DNA from: Streptomyces sclerotialus
GTDB lineage: Bacteria; Actinomycetota; Actinomycetes; Streptomycetales; Streptomycetaceae
Length of the DNA: 64,000 nucleotides
Reading direction: 5' to 3'
NCBI GenBank assembly: GCA_000719105.1
Contig: JODX01000018.1
Coordinates: 1 to 64,000 of the forward strand
Part shown: piece after piece, positions 54,691 to 62,535 of the stretch
How positions within the stretch are numbered: the first letter of the stretch is position 1
Layout of the letters: every line of letters begins with the position of its first letter
Made by a program: the position numbers and the translations under genes
Notes under the pieces: generated by a model
What the model saw: the letters and a program-made list of their open reading frames with translations, nothing else
What the model was told of the DNA's origin: nothing
Database searches by the model: none

Positions 54691-55134
54691 ATGACCGACA
54701 GGGTCCTGGCCCTGGGAACCGCCGTGCTGTGCGCCTCCGGCTGTGTCTGGTACCTGCCGGCGGTGGCGGACGTCCGCGCGGGCGCCGACCGGCCCCGGTC
54801 GCAGCGGTCGGCGGCCGTCGCCTGCCTGATCGCGTGGGGCACGCTCGCGGCCGCCGCCGTGCTGCTGCTCACGCCGGTGCCGTGGACCGGGACGGCCGCG
54901 ACGACGGCGGCCGGCCTGACCGCCGCCGCCGGAGTCCGGGTACGCGCCCGCCTTCAGCGCGGACGCGAACAGCGGGAGGAGAGCCGGCGCTGGGCGGCTC
55001 TGGGGACGCAGGCGCCGGCCGTGCCCGAACGGCGTCGCGCGTCACGGGTGTTCGTCGCCTGCGCCGTGTCGGGACTTCTCCTGACCGCCACGGCCGCCGC
55101 CACGGTTCTGCTGGTCGTCGGCCCCACGGCGTAG
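54691..55134 (+). CDS. Small membrane protein downstream of ctaD
   Basis: This is a 147-aa protein with hydrophobic segments at about 5-22, 43-62, 65-82 and 120-144. Short basic loops (RVRARLQRGREQREESRRW) lie on the cytoplasmic side. It has no metal-ligand or cytochrome motif, so it is not an obvious oxidase subunit, although its position 31 nt after ctaD suggests co-expression. GGGAGGAGC precedes the ATG. The function is unknown. Confidence 0.7.
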   Translation: MTDRVLALGTAVLCASGCVWYLPAVADVRAGADRPRSQRSAAVACLIAWGTLAAAAVLLLTPVPWTGTAATTAAGLTAAAGVRVRARLQRGREQREESRRWAALGTQAPAVPERRRASRVFVACAVSGLLLTATAAATVLLVVGPTA

Positions 55135-55159
55135 CGGCCGGTCCACGAGGGGGGCGGGA

Positions 55160-55528
55160 TCAGTCCCCGTCCCCCTCGGGCGCGTCGCTGATGCCCAGCC
55201 GTAGGTGCTCCACGTGGTAGACGGCCTGGTCGAGCAGCTCGGCGACATGGTGGTCGTGCAGGGCGTACACCACGGAACGGCCCTGCCGCTCGCCCACGAC
55301 CAGCCCCAGATTGCGCAGCAGCCGCAGCTGGTGCGAGCACGCCGACTGCTCCATGCCCACCTCGGCCGCCAGCTCCGTGGCGGGCAGCGGGCCTTCCCGC
55401 AGCCGGGCGAGGATCAGCAGCCGGGACGGGGTGGAGAGGGCCTGAAGGGTGGTGGCCACCTTCGCGACGTTGGCCGCGTCGAGACGTACGCGTGCCGTGT
55501 CTTCCCGTGCGGCGGCTCCATGACCCAT
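55160..55528 (-). CDS. ArsR/SmtB-family metal sensor repressor
   Basis: This is a 122-aa winged-helix repressor. The recognition region is MEQSACSHQLRLLRNLGLVVGERQGRSVVYALHD. The C-terminal helix reads DHHVAELLDQAVYHVEH, an exact Asp-x-His-x10-His-x-x-His alpha-5 metal site as in SmtB/CzrA/NmtR. It therefore probably senses Zn, Co or Ni and releases DNA on metal binding. ATG 55528 is used because TAAGAT lies exactly 7 nt upstream (leaderless mRNA). It is divergent from a metal ATPase, its evident target. Confidence 0.92.
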   Translation of the reverse strand: MGHGAAAREDTARVRLDAANVAKVATTLQALSTPSRLLILARLREGPLPATELAAEVGMEQSACSHQLRLLRNLGLVVGERQGRSVVYALHDHHVAELLDQAVYHVEHLRLGISDAPEGDGD

Positions 55529-55535
55529 GGCCCAC

Positions 55536-55590
55536 ATCTTACTCATCGCATATGAAGGCATGAATGAGTCTTCATGTATTCCTGTATGGT
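55536..55590. promoter_or_regulatory. Overlapping divergent promoters and ArsR operator
   Basis: The minus-strand -10 TAAGAT (55536-55541) and plus-strand -10 TATGGT (55585-55590) are each 7 nt from their start codons. Between them ATGAA occurs at 55552 and 55560, and TTCAT at 55571. ATGAA-N6-TTCAT (55560-55575) is a typical ArsR/SmtB operator core. It would cover both -35 regions, so one repressor could silence both genes. Confidence 0.65.
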
Positions 55591-55597
55591 GTGCCGC

Positions 55598-57577
55598 GTG
55601 TCCGCGACTCTCACCACCTCCACGTCCCCGTCCGGGGCCTCGTCCAGGCCGCCCGGGGCGTCCGCCCCGCGCCGCCGCACCCGCGTCCTCGCCCTGCCCG
55701 AGGCCCGCTGGGCGCTCGTCTCGACCCTCGCGTTCCTGCTCGCGCTCCCGCTGGACCTGACCGGCGCGTCCGCGTGGCTGTACGGCCCGCTCTACGCGAT
55801 CGCCTACGCGGCCGGCGGCTGGGAACCCGCCCTGGAAGGGCTCCGCGCACTGCGCGAGAAGACCCTGGACGTCGACCTGCTGATGATCGTGGCGGCGCTC
55901 GGCGCGGCCGCGATCGGCCAGGTCCTCGACGGCGCGCTGCTCATCGTCATCTTCGCCACCTCCGGCGCGCTGGAGGCCCTGGCCACCGCCCGCACCGCCG
56001 ACTCCGTACGCGGTCTGCTCGACCTCGCCCCCGCCACGGCCACGCGCGTCTCGTCGAAGGACGACGGCACGGAGGAGACCGAGGAGACGGTCGCGACCGA
56101 TCAGCTCGCCGTCGGCGACGTCCTCCTGGTCCGCCCGGGCGAGCGCATCGGCGCCGACGGACGCGTCCTCGACGGCGAGAGCGAGGCCGACCAGGCCACC
56201 ATCACCGGCGAGCCCCTGCCCGTCCCGAAGGCCCCGGGCGACGAGGTCTTCGCCGGCACCCTCAACGGCACCGGCGCGCTGCGCGTCCGCGTCGAACGCG
56301 ACCCGGCCGACTCGGTGATCGCCCGCATCGTGACCCTGGTGGAGGAGGCGTCGGAGACCAAGGCGCCGACACAGCTGTTCATCGAGAAGATCGAACAGCG
56401 CTACGCGGTGGGCGTGGTGGTCGCCACACTCGCCGTCTTCGCGATCCCGCTCGCCTTCGGCGCGGACCTCACGAGCGCGCTGCTCCGGGCGATGACCTTC
56501 ATGATCGTCGCCTCGCCGTGCGCGGTCGTCCTGGCCACCATGCCGCCCCTGCTCTCCGCCATCGCCAACGCCGGCCGGCACGGTGTGCTCGTCAAGTCCG
56601 CCGTGGCCATGGAACGGCTCGGCGAGATCGACGCGGCCGCCCTCGACAAGACGGGCACCCTGACGGAGGGCACGCCCGAGGTCACGGCGGTACGGCCGCA
56701 CCCGGGCTCCGGGTTCGACGAGGACGCCCTGCTCGCGCTGGCCGCGGCCGCCGAGCACCCGAGCGAACACCCGCTGGCCCGCGCCGTCGTGGCCGCCGCC
56801 CGGGCCCGCGGCCTGCGGATCGCCCCCGCGGAGGACTTCGCGGCCCGGCCGGGGCGGGGGGTGAGCGCGACCGTGGAGGGGCGCGCGGTGACGGTCGGCC
56901 GTATGCAGGAGGGCGCTGCCGCCGACCTGGAACCCACGGAAGAAACCGCCGACAGCGGCACCACCGTCCTCGTACAGTGCGACGGCGCCCCCGTCGGCAC
57001 CCTCACCCTCACCGACCGCCTCCGCCCCGACGCCGCCCCGGCCGTCTCCGCGCTCATCGCCGTCACCGGCACGTCCCCCGTCCTGCTCACCGGCGACAAC
57101 CGGTACGCCGCCGCCCAGGTGGCCACCGACACGGGCATCACCGACGTCCGCGCGGACCTCCTCCCCGAGGACAAGGTCGACGCCGTACATGCGCTCCACG
57201 GGGCCGGCCGCAAGGTGCTCTTCGCGGGCGACGGCGTCAACGACGCGCCCGCCCTCGCCGCCGCGCACTCCGGTGTCGCGATGGGACGCGCGGGCTCCGA
57301 CCTGGCGCTGGAGACCGCGGACGCCGTGGTCGTACGCGACGAACTGACGGCCATCTCCGCCGTCGTCCGCCTGTCCCGCGCGGCCCGGCGCCTGGTCGTC
57401 CAGAACCTGGTCATCGCCGGCACCTGCATCGCCGTCCTGGTGGTGTGGGACCTGGTGGGCCATCTGCCGCTGCCGCTCGGTGTGGCCGGCCACGAGGGCT
57501 CGACCGTCCTGGTGGGCCTGAACGGGCTGCGGCTGCTGCGGGAGTCGGCGTGGCGGAAGGCGTCGCTCCCGGGCTAG
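55598..57577 (+). CDS. P1B-4-type heavy-metal translocating ATPase
   Basis: This is a 659-aa pump. ATPase motifs are TITGEPLP, DKTGTLTEG (phosphorylated Asp), HP in SEHPLARAV and GDGVNDAP. The membrane metal site reads SPCAVV in place of CPC, and the last helix has HEGST. Together SPC and HEG-(S/G)-T define the P1B-4 (CtpD/CoaT) class that exports Co2+, Ni2+ or Fe2+. There is no N-terminal HMA domain. The GTG at 55598 is preceded by TATGGT-N7. It is controlled by the divergent ArsR protein, whose site suits Co/Ni/Zn. Confidence 0.9.
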   Translation: MSATLTTSTSPSGASSRPPGASAPRRRTRVLALPEARWALVSTLAFLLALPLDLTGASAWLYGPLYAIAYAAGGWEPALEGLRALREKTLDVDLLMIVAALGAAAIGQVLDGALLIVIFATSGALEALATARTADSVRGLLDLAPATATRVSSKDDGTEETEETVATDQLAVGDVLLVRPGERIGADGRVLDGESEADQATITGEPLPVPKAPGDEVFAGTLNGTGALRVRVERDPADSVIARIVTLVEEASETKAPTQLFIEKIEQRYAVGVVVATLAVFAIPLAFGADLTSALLRAMTFMIVASPCAVVLATMPPLLSAIANAGRHGVLVKSAVAMERLGEIDAAALDKTGTLTEGTPEVTAVRPHPGSGFDEDALLALAAAAEHPSEHPLARAVVAAARARGLRIAPAEDFAARPGRGVSATVEGRAVTVGRMQEGAAADLEPTEETADSGTTVLVQCDGAPVGTLTLTDRLRPDAAPAVSALIAVTGTSPVLLTGDNRYAAAQVATDTGITDVRADLLPEDKVDAVHALHGAGRKVLFAGDGVNDAPALAAAHSGVAMGRAGSDLALETADAVVVRDELTAISAVVRLSRAARRLVVQNLVIAGTCIAVLVVWDLVGHLPLPLGVAGHEGSTVLVGLNGLRLLRESAWRKASLPG

Positions 57578-57592
57578 CGCGGACATCCGGGC

Positions 57593-57658
57593 GGCGGAGC
57601 GCGCGGCCACAGCGGGCGGCAGGTGGATGTCGGATTCCTGCCAGCCACGCGCTCCGCC
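57593..57658 (+). terminator. Long stem-loop between the metal ATPase and the repair genes
   Basis: GGCGGAGCGCG (57593-57603) pairs with CGCGCTCCGCC (57648-57658), and an inner GGCAGG/CCTGCC pair strengthens it. The outer arm extends to 19 nt before the next start, so it could also affect that gene's translation. Confidence 0.45.
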
Positions 57659-57676
57659 CTGCCCGATGCTGGAGCC

Positions 57677-59206
57677 ATGCGAAACGGGATGCACACCGAC
57701 GTCGAGCGCTGCGTACGCGCCGTCCGGTCGAAGGACGCGCGCTTCGACGGCTGGTTCTACACGGCCGTCACGACCACGCGGATCTACTGCCGGCCGAGCT
57801 GCCCGGTCGTACCGCCGAAGCCGGAGAACATGACGTTCCACCCGAGCGCGGCCTCCTGCCAGCAGGCCGGGTTCCGGGCGTGCAAGCGCTGCCGCCCGGA
57901 CGCCAGCCCGGGCTCGCCCGAATGGAACCGGCGCGCCGACCTGGTGGCCCGCGCGATGCGTCTCATCGGCGACGGGGTCGTCGACCGCGAGGGCGTCCCC
58001 GGCCTCGCCCGGCTCCTCGGTTACAGCACCCGCCAGATCGAACGGGAGCTCCGCACCGAACTGGGCGCCGGACCGCTCGCCCTCGCCCGCGCCCAGCGCG
58101 CCCAGACCGCGCGGCTGCTGATCGAGACGACCGCGCTGCCGATGGCGGAGACGGCCTTCGCGGCCGGCTTCGCCTCGATCCGCAGCTTCAACGACACCGT
58201 GCGCGAGGTCTTCGCACTGTCACCGAGCGAACTGCGCGCCCGGAGCGGCACCCGCAAGCCGTCCCCCGCGCGATCGGCCGGAGCGGCGACCGGAGCGACC
58301 GGAGCGCCCGGCACGACCCCCGGCGCACTGACCCTCCGCCTCCCCTTCCGCGCCCCCCTCAACCCCGACAACCTCTTCGGCCACCTCGCCGCGACCGCCG
58401 TACCCGGAGTCGAGGAGTGGCGGGACGGCGCCTACCGCCGCACCCTCCGCCTCCCGTACGGCCACGGCATCGCCGCCCTCACCCCGGCCCCCGACCACAT
58501 CGGCTGCCGCCTCACCCTCAGCGACCTGCGCGACCTGCCCGTGGCGATCGCCCGCTGCCGCCGCATGCTCGACCTGGACGCCGATCCGGTAGCGGTGGAC
58601 GACCAGTTGCGCACCGACCCGGTGCTGGCCCCGCTGGTCGACAAGGCGCCAGGCCGCCGGGTGCCGCGCACGGTCGACGAGGCCGAGTTCGCCGTCCGGG
58701 CCGTGCTCGGACAGCAGGTCTCCACGGCCGCCGCCCGCACCCACGCGGCCCGCCTGGTCAAGGCGCACGGCGAGCCGGTCGACGACCCCGAGGGCGGCCT
58801 CACCCACCTGTTCCCGTCCCCGGAGGCGCTCGCGGCCCTCGACCCCGAGACCCTCGCCATGCCGCGCACCCGCCGCACGACGCTCACCACTCTGGTGAAC
58901 CGGCTGGCCGACGGCACCCTTCACCTGGGCGCGGAGAGCGACTGGGAGGAGTCCCGGAACCGGCTCCTCGCCCTCCCCGGCTTCGGCCCCTGGACGGTGG
59001 ACGTCATCGCGATGCGCGCCCTCGGCGACCCCGACGCCTTCCTCCCCACCGACCTCGGCATCCGCCGCGCCGCGAAGGAACTGGGCCTGCCGTCGACGCC
59101 GGCGGCGCTCACCGCACGCGCGGCGGCCTGGCGGCCGTGGCGGGCGTACGCGGTCCAGTACCTGTGGGCGACGGACAGCCACCCGATCAATTTCCTTCCC
59201 GTATAG
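57677..59206 (+). CDS. Ada-AlkA fusion (methyl-phosphotriester sensor plus 3-methyladenine glycosylase)
   Basis: This is a 509-aa protein. The N-terminal Ada zinc domain (DGWFYTAVTTTRIYCRPSCP, ACKRCRPD, four Cys) accepts methyl groups from DNA phosphotriesters. An AraC HTH (about 95-180; GYSTRQIERELRTELG) follows. The second half is an AlkA-type glycosylase (EFAVRAVLGQQVSTAAARTH, LLALPGFGPWTVDVIAMRAL with helix-hairpin-helix and later Asp). It senses methylation, activates transcription and excises alkylated bases. It lacks the O6-alkylguanine transferase part, which is supplied by the next gene. The exact start (57677 or 57689) is unsure. Confidence 0.9.
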   Translation: MRNGMHTDVERCVRAVRSKDARFDGWFYTAVTTTRIYCRPSCPVVPPKPENMTFHPSAASCQQAGFRACKRCRPDASPGSPEWNRRADLVARAMRLIGDGVVDREGVPGLARLLGYSTRQIERELRTELGAGPLALARAQRAQTARLLIETTALPMAETAFAAGFASIRSFNDTVREVFALSPSELRARSGTRKPSPARSAGAATGATGAPGTTPGALTLRLPFRAPLNPDNLFGHLAATAVPGVEEWRDGAYRRTLRLPYGHGIAALTPAPDHIGCRLTLSDLRDLPVAIARCRRMLDLDADPVAVDDQLRTDPVLAPLVDKAPGRRVPRTVDEAEFAVRAVLGQQVSTAAARTHAARLVKAHGEPVDDPEGGLTHLFPSPEALAALDPETLAMPRTRRTTLTTLVNRLADGTLHLGAESDWEESRNRLLALPGFGPWTVDVIAMRALGDPDAFLPTDLGIRRAAKELGLPSTPAALTARAAAWRPWRAYAVQYLWATDSHPINFLPV

Positions 59207-59241
59207 GAACGCTCCGTACAGGAATGCTCGGAGGACACACC

Positions 59242-59724
59242 ATGAAGCAGCACACCGTCATCGACAGCCCCTACGGCCTCCTCACCCTCGTCGCCACGGA
59301 CGGCGTCCTGTCCGGCCTCTACATGACCGACCAGCGCCACCGCCCGCCGGAGGAGACCTTCGGCGACCCGGACGACACACCCTTCGGCGAGGCCTCGGAG
59401 CAGCTCGGCGCCTACTTCGCGGGAGAGCTGAAGGAGTTCACCCTCGACCTCCACTTCGCCGGTACACCGTTCCAGCGCACGGTGTGGGAGGAGCTCCGCC
59501 GCATCCCCTACGGCGAGACCCGCACGTACGGAGAACTGGCCGCCACCCTCGGCAACCCGAAAGCCTCCCGCGCGGTGGGCCTCGCCAACGGCCGCAACCC
59601 GATCGGCATCATCGTCCCGTGCCACCGGGTCGTCGGCGCGGACGGCGGCCTGACGGGCTACGGCGGCGGCCTGCCCCGCAAGCGGCGGCTGCTGGACTTC
59701 GAACGAGACGCGGCGCTCTTCTAG
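59242..59724 (+). CDS. ogt: Methylated-DNA-[protein]-cysteine S-methyltransferase
   Basis: This is a 160-aa suicide methyltransferase. The acceptor motif is IIVPCHRVVGADGGLTGYGGG (Cys in PCHR), with RTYGELAATLGNPKASRAVG as the DNA-binding helix-turn-helix. It repairs O6-methylguanine. CGGAGGA precedes the ATG 35 nt after the Ada-AlkA stop, so the two form an adaptive alkylation-repair operon. Its TAG stop overlaps the convergent cysteine-hydrolase stop (CTAG serves both strands). Confidence 0.95.
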   Translation: MKQHTVIDSPYGLLTLVATDGVLSGLYMTDQRHRPPEETFGDPDDTPFGEASEQLGAYFAGELKEFTLDLHFAGTPFQRTVWEELRRIPYGETRTYGELAATLGNPKASRAVGLANGRNPIGIIVPCHRVVGADGGLTGYGGGLPRKRRLLDFERDAALF

Positions 59725-60401
59725 TCCCCCTCCCGGCCCCCGGCCAGCCGGCCGGCGATCTCCTCGGCGGTCAGCACCAGGGCGAAGCCCTTGCGCAGCA
59801 CGGCGAGTTCCGGTTCCTGCCGGGACTCGTCGTCGGTGGCCGTGACATCGGACCCGAAGACGACCCGGTAGCCGCGCTCGTACGCCTGCCGGGCCGTGGT
59901 GCCGCAGCAGTAGTTGGTGAGCGTGCCCGTGACGATCACCGTGTCCCGGCCGAGGTTGCGCAGCACGGTGTCGAGGGGGGTGTCGTAGAACGCTCCGTAG
60001 GAGGGCTTGCGGATCAGGACCTCGTCGGGGCGGCGGCCCATCCCGTCCCACACCTCGGCGGGGGCCGGCCGGCGCCAGTCGGTGTCGCCGTGCGGCAGGA
60101 ACCGCAGGGCGTGCGGCCGGTCCAGTCCCAGATGGGTGTCGTCGAAGATGGTCCAGATCACCGGGACGGCGGCGGCCCGGCAGACGTCGGCCAGCCGGCG
60201 GAGCCGGGGTGCCATCCGGGTGGCGGCGGGCACCCAGTAGGGGCTCCAGCCGGGGCGGACAAACTCGTCCTGCATGTCGATGACCAGCAGCGCCGTCCGC
60301 TCGGGCCGTACGGCGAACGAGGCCCGGCCGTGCTCGTAGGCGTCGCGCGCCCGCGCGGTCACCCATTCCTCGGTGTACGCCATCCCCGCCATCCCCGCCA
60401 T
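59721..60401 (-). CDS. Isochorismatase-family cysteine hydrolase
   Basis: This is a protein of about 226 aa. The triad is Asp in LLVIDMQDEF, Lys in LIRKPSYGAFYDT and Cys in TGTLTNYCCGTTAR, of the nicotinamidase/isochorismatase superfamily. WDGMGRRPDEVLIRKPSY is a family hallmark. The substrate (nicotinamide, carbamoyl or isochorismate type) cannot be assigned. A 9-bp tandem repeat gives three in-frame ATGs (60401, 60392, 60383); 60401 has GGAGAG at the best distance. It is divergent from a PadR regulator across a 26-bp palindrome. Confidence 0.87.
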   Translation of the reverse strand: MAGMAGMAYTEEWVTARARDAYEHGRASFAVRPERTALLVIDMQDEFVRPGWSPYWVPAATRMAPRLRRLADVCRAAAVPVIWTIFDDTHLGLDRPHALRFLPHGDTDWRRPAPAEVWDGMGRRPDEVLIRKPSYGAFYDTPLDTVLRNLGRDTVIVTGTLTNYCCGTTARQAYERGYRVVFGSDVTATDDESRQEPELAVLRKGFALVLTAEEIAGRLAGGREGD

Positions 60402-60407
60402 CCCCGC
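60381..60407. repeat. 9-bp tandem repeat at the cysteine-hydrolase start
   Basis: CATCCCCGC occurs three times without a gap. On the minus strand each unit contains GGGGATGGC, so each adds an in-frame ATG and Met-Ala-Gly. Confidence 0.8.
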
Positions 60408-60424
60408 TCTCCACATCGACCTGC

Positions 60425-60450
60425 ATCGATTCGAGGTACCTCGTTTCGAT
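60425..60450. promoter_or_regulatory. 26-bp palindromic operator for the PadR pair
   Basis: ATCGATTCGAGG and its partner CCTCGTTTCGAT flank a central TA; the core CGAGGTACCTCG is a perfect 12-bp palindrome. It lies 16 bp upstream of padR and 23 bp from the cysteine-hydrolase start, the expected place for a PadR site. Confidence 0.65.
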
Positions 60451-60466
60451 GTGCGAGAGTAGCAGC

Positions 60467-60979
60467 ATGCTCGAACTCGCGATCCTGGGATTCCTGGCCG
60501 AGGGGCCACTGCACGGCTACCAACTGCGCCACCGGATAGCGCACTTGTCCGGCCATGCCCGGCCGGTCAGCGACGGCAGCCTCTACCCGGCGATCAACCG
60601 GCTGGTCCGTGCCGGGCTGCTGGACCGGCGCACCGAACCGGGTGCCTCGGCCGCCCAGCGGCACACCCTGAGCCTGACCGACACCGGCCGTCACGAGCTG
60701 CTGCGCCGGCTGCGGGAGGCCGACGGCCTGGACATCAGCGACAGCACCCGCTACTTCACGGTGCTGGCCTTTCTGTCCCACCTCCCGGACACCGCGGACC
60801 AGTACGCGGTACTGCGCCGGCGGCTGGCGTTCCTGGAGCGGCCCGCGAGCTTCTTCCACGACGGTGACCGCCCGCTGGCTGCCGAGGACACCGACGACCC
60901 CTACCGTCGCGGCATGCTCGTCGTCGCCCGTGCCACCAGCCGCGCGGAACGGTCCTGGCTGCGCGAGGTCCTGGCCTGA
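60467..60979 (+). CDS. PadR-family transcriptional regulator
   Basis: This is a 170-aa protein. The winged helix MLELAILGFLAEGPLHGYQL, then SDGSLYPAINRLVRAGLL, is diagnostic of PadR. The C-terminal helices (LREADGLDISDSTRYFTVLAFLSHLP, LRRRLAFLERPASFF) dimerise and may form a ligand pocket (PadR-s1 type). It most likely represses the divergent cysteine hydrolase and itself from the palindrome at 60425-60450. ATG 60467 gives the canonical start; upstream MCESSS was rejected. Confidence 0.9.
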   Translation: MLELAILGFLAEGPLHGYQLRHRIAHLSGHARPVSDGSLYPAINRLVRAGLLDRRTEPGASAAQRHTLSLTDTGRHELLRRLREADGLDISDSTRYFTVLAFLSHLPDTADQYAVLRRRLAFLERPASFFHDGDRPLAAEDTDDPYRRGMLVVARATSRAERSWLREVLA

Positions 60980-60999
60980 CGGCGTGCCGGTGGGAGGCG

Positions 61000-61596
61000 T
61001 CAGGCGGCAGGTTCGAGGGAGTCGAGCCAGCCCAGCAGCCGGGCGCCCTCACGGGTCATGATCTCCGGGTCGCGCAGGGCGTTGGCGAGGAGCGACATGC
61101 CCTGGTAACCGGAGACCAGGGTGACGGCGAGCTCGTCCGGGGCGGACAGGCCCAGCTCGCGGAACTGGCCTGCGGCCCAGTCCAGCAGTCGCCGGAGCAC
61201 CGCGCCGGCCTCCACGTCCAGGGTGCCGTCCGCGCGCTTGTCGAGTTCGACGGCCAGGGTGCCGGTGGGGCAGCCGTGGCGGGCGGCGGTCTCCCGCTGG
61301 TCGACCCATGCGCTGATCAGGGCCTTGAGGCGGTCGCGCGGGTCGGGCAACCGGTCCAGTTCGCCCGTGAGTTCATCCAGGTGCGCGCTGTGCTCGGACA
61401 GGGCCGCCCGGACCAGCTCGTCCTTGGTCTTGAAGTAGTAGTAGACGTTTCCGACGGGGACGTCGGCCGCGCGCGCGATGTCGGCGAGGGTGGTGCGTTC
61501 GACGCCCTGCTCGTGCAGGACGCGGGCCGCGGCTGCCGTGAGCCGTCGGCGCTTCTCGGGTCCGCGGGCCCGCGGCTTCGCTGCTGAGTCAGTCAC
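61000..61596 (-). CDS. TetR-family repressor
   Basis: This is a 198-aa protein. The HTH ARVLHEQGVERTTLADIARA, then ADVPVGNVYYYFKTKDELV, is clearly TetR, and the C-terminal ligand domain resembles the TetR_C group. GTG 61596 was chosen; the TTG at 61614 upstream is less likely. Two near-identical 22-bp sites (61586-61607 overlapping its start, and 61645-61666) suggest autoregulation and control of the divergent reductase gene. Confidence 0.9.
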   Translation of the reverse strand: MTDSAAKPRARGPEKRRRLTAAAARVLHEQGVERTTLADIARAADVPVGNVYYYFKTKDELVRAALSEHSAHLDELTGELDRLPDPRDRLKALISAWVDQRETAARHGCPTGTLAVELDKRADGTLDVEAGAVLRRLLDWAAGQFRELGLSAPDELAVTLVSGYQGMSLLANALRDPEIMTREGARLLGWLDSLEPAA

Positions 61597-61666
61597 CCGA
61601 CTAACTGTAGACAACCGGCGGTGGCCCCGTGCTACGGTCCTTGTGAGTCAGCCGACTAACTAACTC
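61586..61666. promoter_or_regulatory. Two TetR operator copies in the divergent promoter
   Basis: GAGTCAGTCACCCGACTAACTG (61586-61607, 22 nt) and the copy at 61645-61666 share GAGTCAG and CCGACTAACT. The first covers the tetR start and the second lies just before the reductase ribosome site. Spacing between them is about 60 bp. Confidence 0.6.
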
Positions 61667-61677
61667 AGGGGGCGGCA

Positions 61678-62523
61678 ATGATCGTAGTGACAGGTGCGAC
61701 CGGCAACGTCGGACGGACGCTGGTGCCTCTGCTGGCCGGGGCGGGCGAGGAGGTCGTGGCCGTCTCACGGCGTCCGCACTCCGGTGAACTCCCGGACGGT
61801 GTGCGGTACGCCCGGGCGGACGTCGGGGACTCCGCGACCATGCGGCCGGTCCTCGAAGGCGCCCACGCCTTGTTCATCCTGCTGGGCGGTGAGCTCAACA
61901 GCCGGGGCGAGAGCCCGGACGCCCTGCTGGAGGGGGCCGTGGACGCCGGGGTCAAGCGGGTCGTCCTGCTCTCTTCGCAGATCAACTCCACCCGCCCGGA
62001 CGCGGTCTCGCACGCCCGCCTGCGCAAGTACGAGGCGGCCGTGCGCGCGGCGGGGGTGGAGTCCGTGATCCTGCGCCCCGGCAACTTCGCCTCCAACGCC
62101 TTCGCCTGGGCCGAGTCGGTCCGCACGCAGCGCGCGGTCTTCGCCCCCTTCGGTGAGGTGGCGCTGCCCGTCGTCGACCCGGCGGACATCGCCGAGGTCG
62201 CCGCGGCCGCGCTGCGCGAGGACGGTCACGCGGGACATACCTACGAGCTCACCGGCCCGGAGGCGATCAGTCCGCGGCAGCAGGCCGCGGTGATCTCCGA
62301 GGCCCTGGGGGAGGACGTGACGTTCGTGGAACTGACTCGCGAAGACGCTCATGCCCACATGGCGCGGTTCATGCCGGAGGAGGTTGTCGGCGGCACCCTG
62401 GACATCCTCGGGGCCCCGCTCCCGGCCGAGCAGGCGGTCAGCCCCGATGTGGAGCGCGTTCTGCACCGCCCGGCCAGGCCCTTCGGCGAGTGGGTCGCGC
62501 GCAACCTGCCGGCGTTCCGGTGA
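61678..62523 (+). CDS. NmrA/SDR-like NAD(P)H-binding reductase
   Basis: This is a 281-aa atypical short-chain dehydrogenase. The N-terminal MIVVTGATGNVGRTLVPLL is the GxxGxxG nucleotide motif. There is no canonical Tyr-x3-Lys, as in the NmrA/QOR2 group that senses or reduces quinones. VILRPGNFASNAFAWAESV and YELTGPEAISPRQQAAVISEALG are typical. It is probably induced by quinone- or electrophile-type ligands via the divergent TetR. Confidence 0.88.
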   Translation: MIVVTGATGNVGRTLVPLLAGAGEEVVAVSRRPHSGELPDGVRYARADVGDSATMRPVLEGAHALFILLGGELNSRGESPDALLEGAVDAGVKRVVLLSSQINSTRPDAVSHARLRKYEAAVRAAGVESVILRPGNFASNAFAWAESVRTQRAVFAPFGEVALPVVDPADIAEVAAAALREDGHAGHTYELTGPEAISPRQQAAVISEALGEDVTFVELTREDAHAHMARFMPEEVVGGTLDILGAPLPAEQAVSPDVERVLHRPARPFGEWVARNLPAFR

Positions 62524-62535
62524 CGTCGCCCGGCG

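Noticed and set aside
55564..59724. 1386-codon open frame on the plus strand
   Set aside because: Only its last 160 codons (ogt) are real; the rest is an out-of-frame shadow of the metal ATPase and Ada-AlkA genes.
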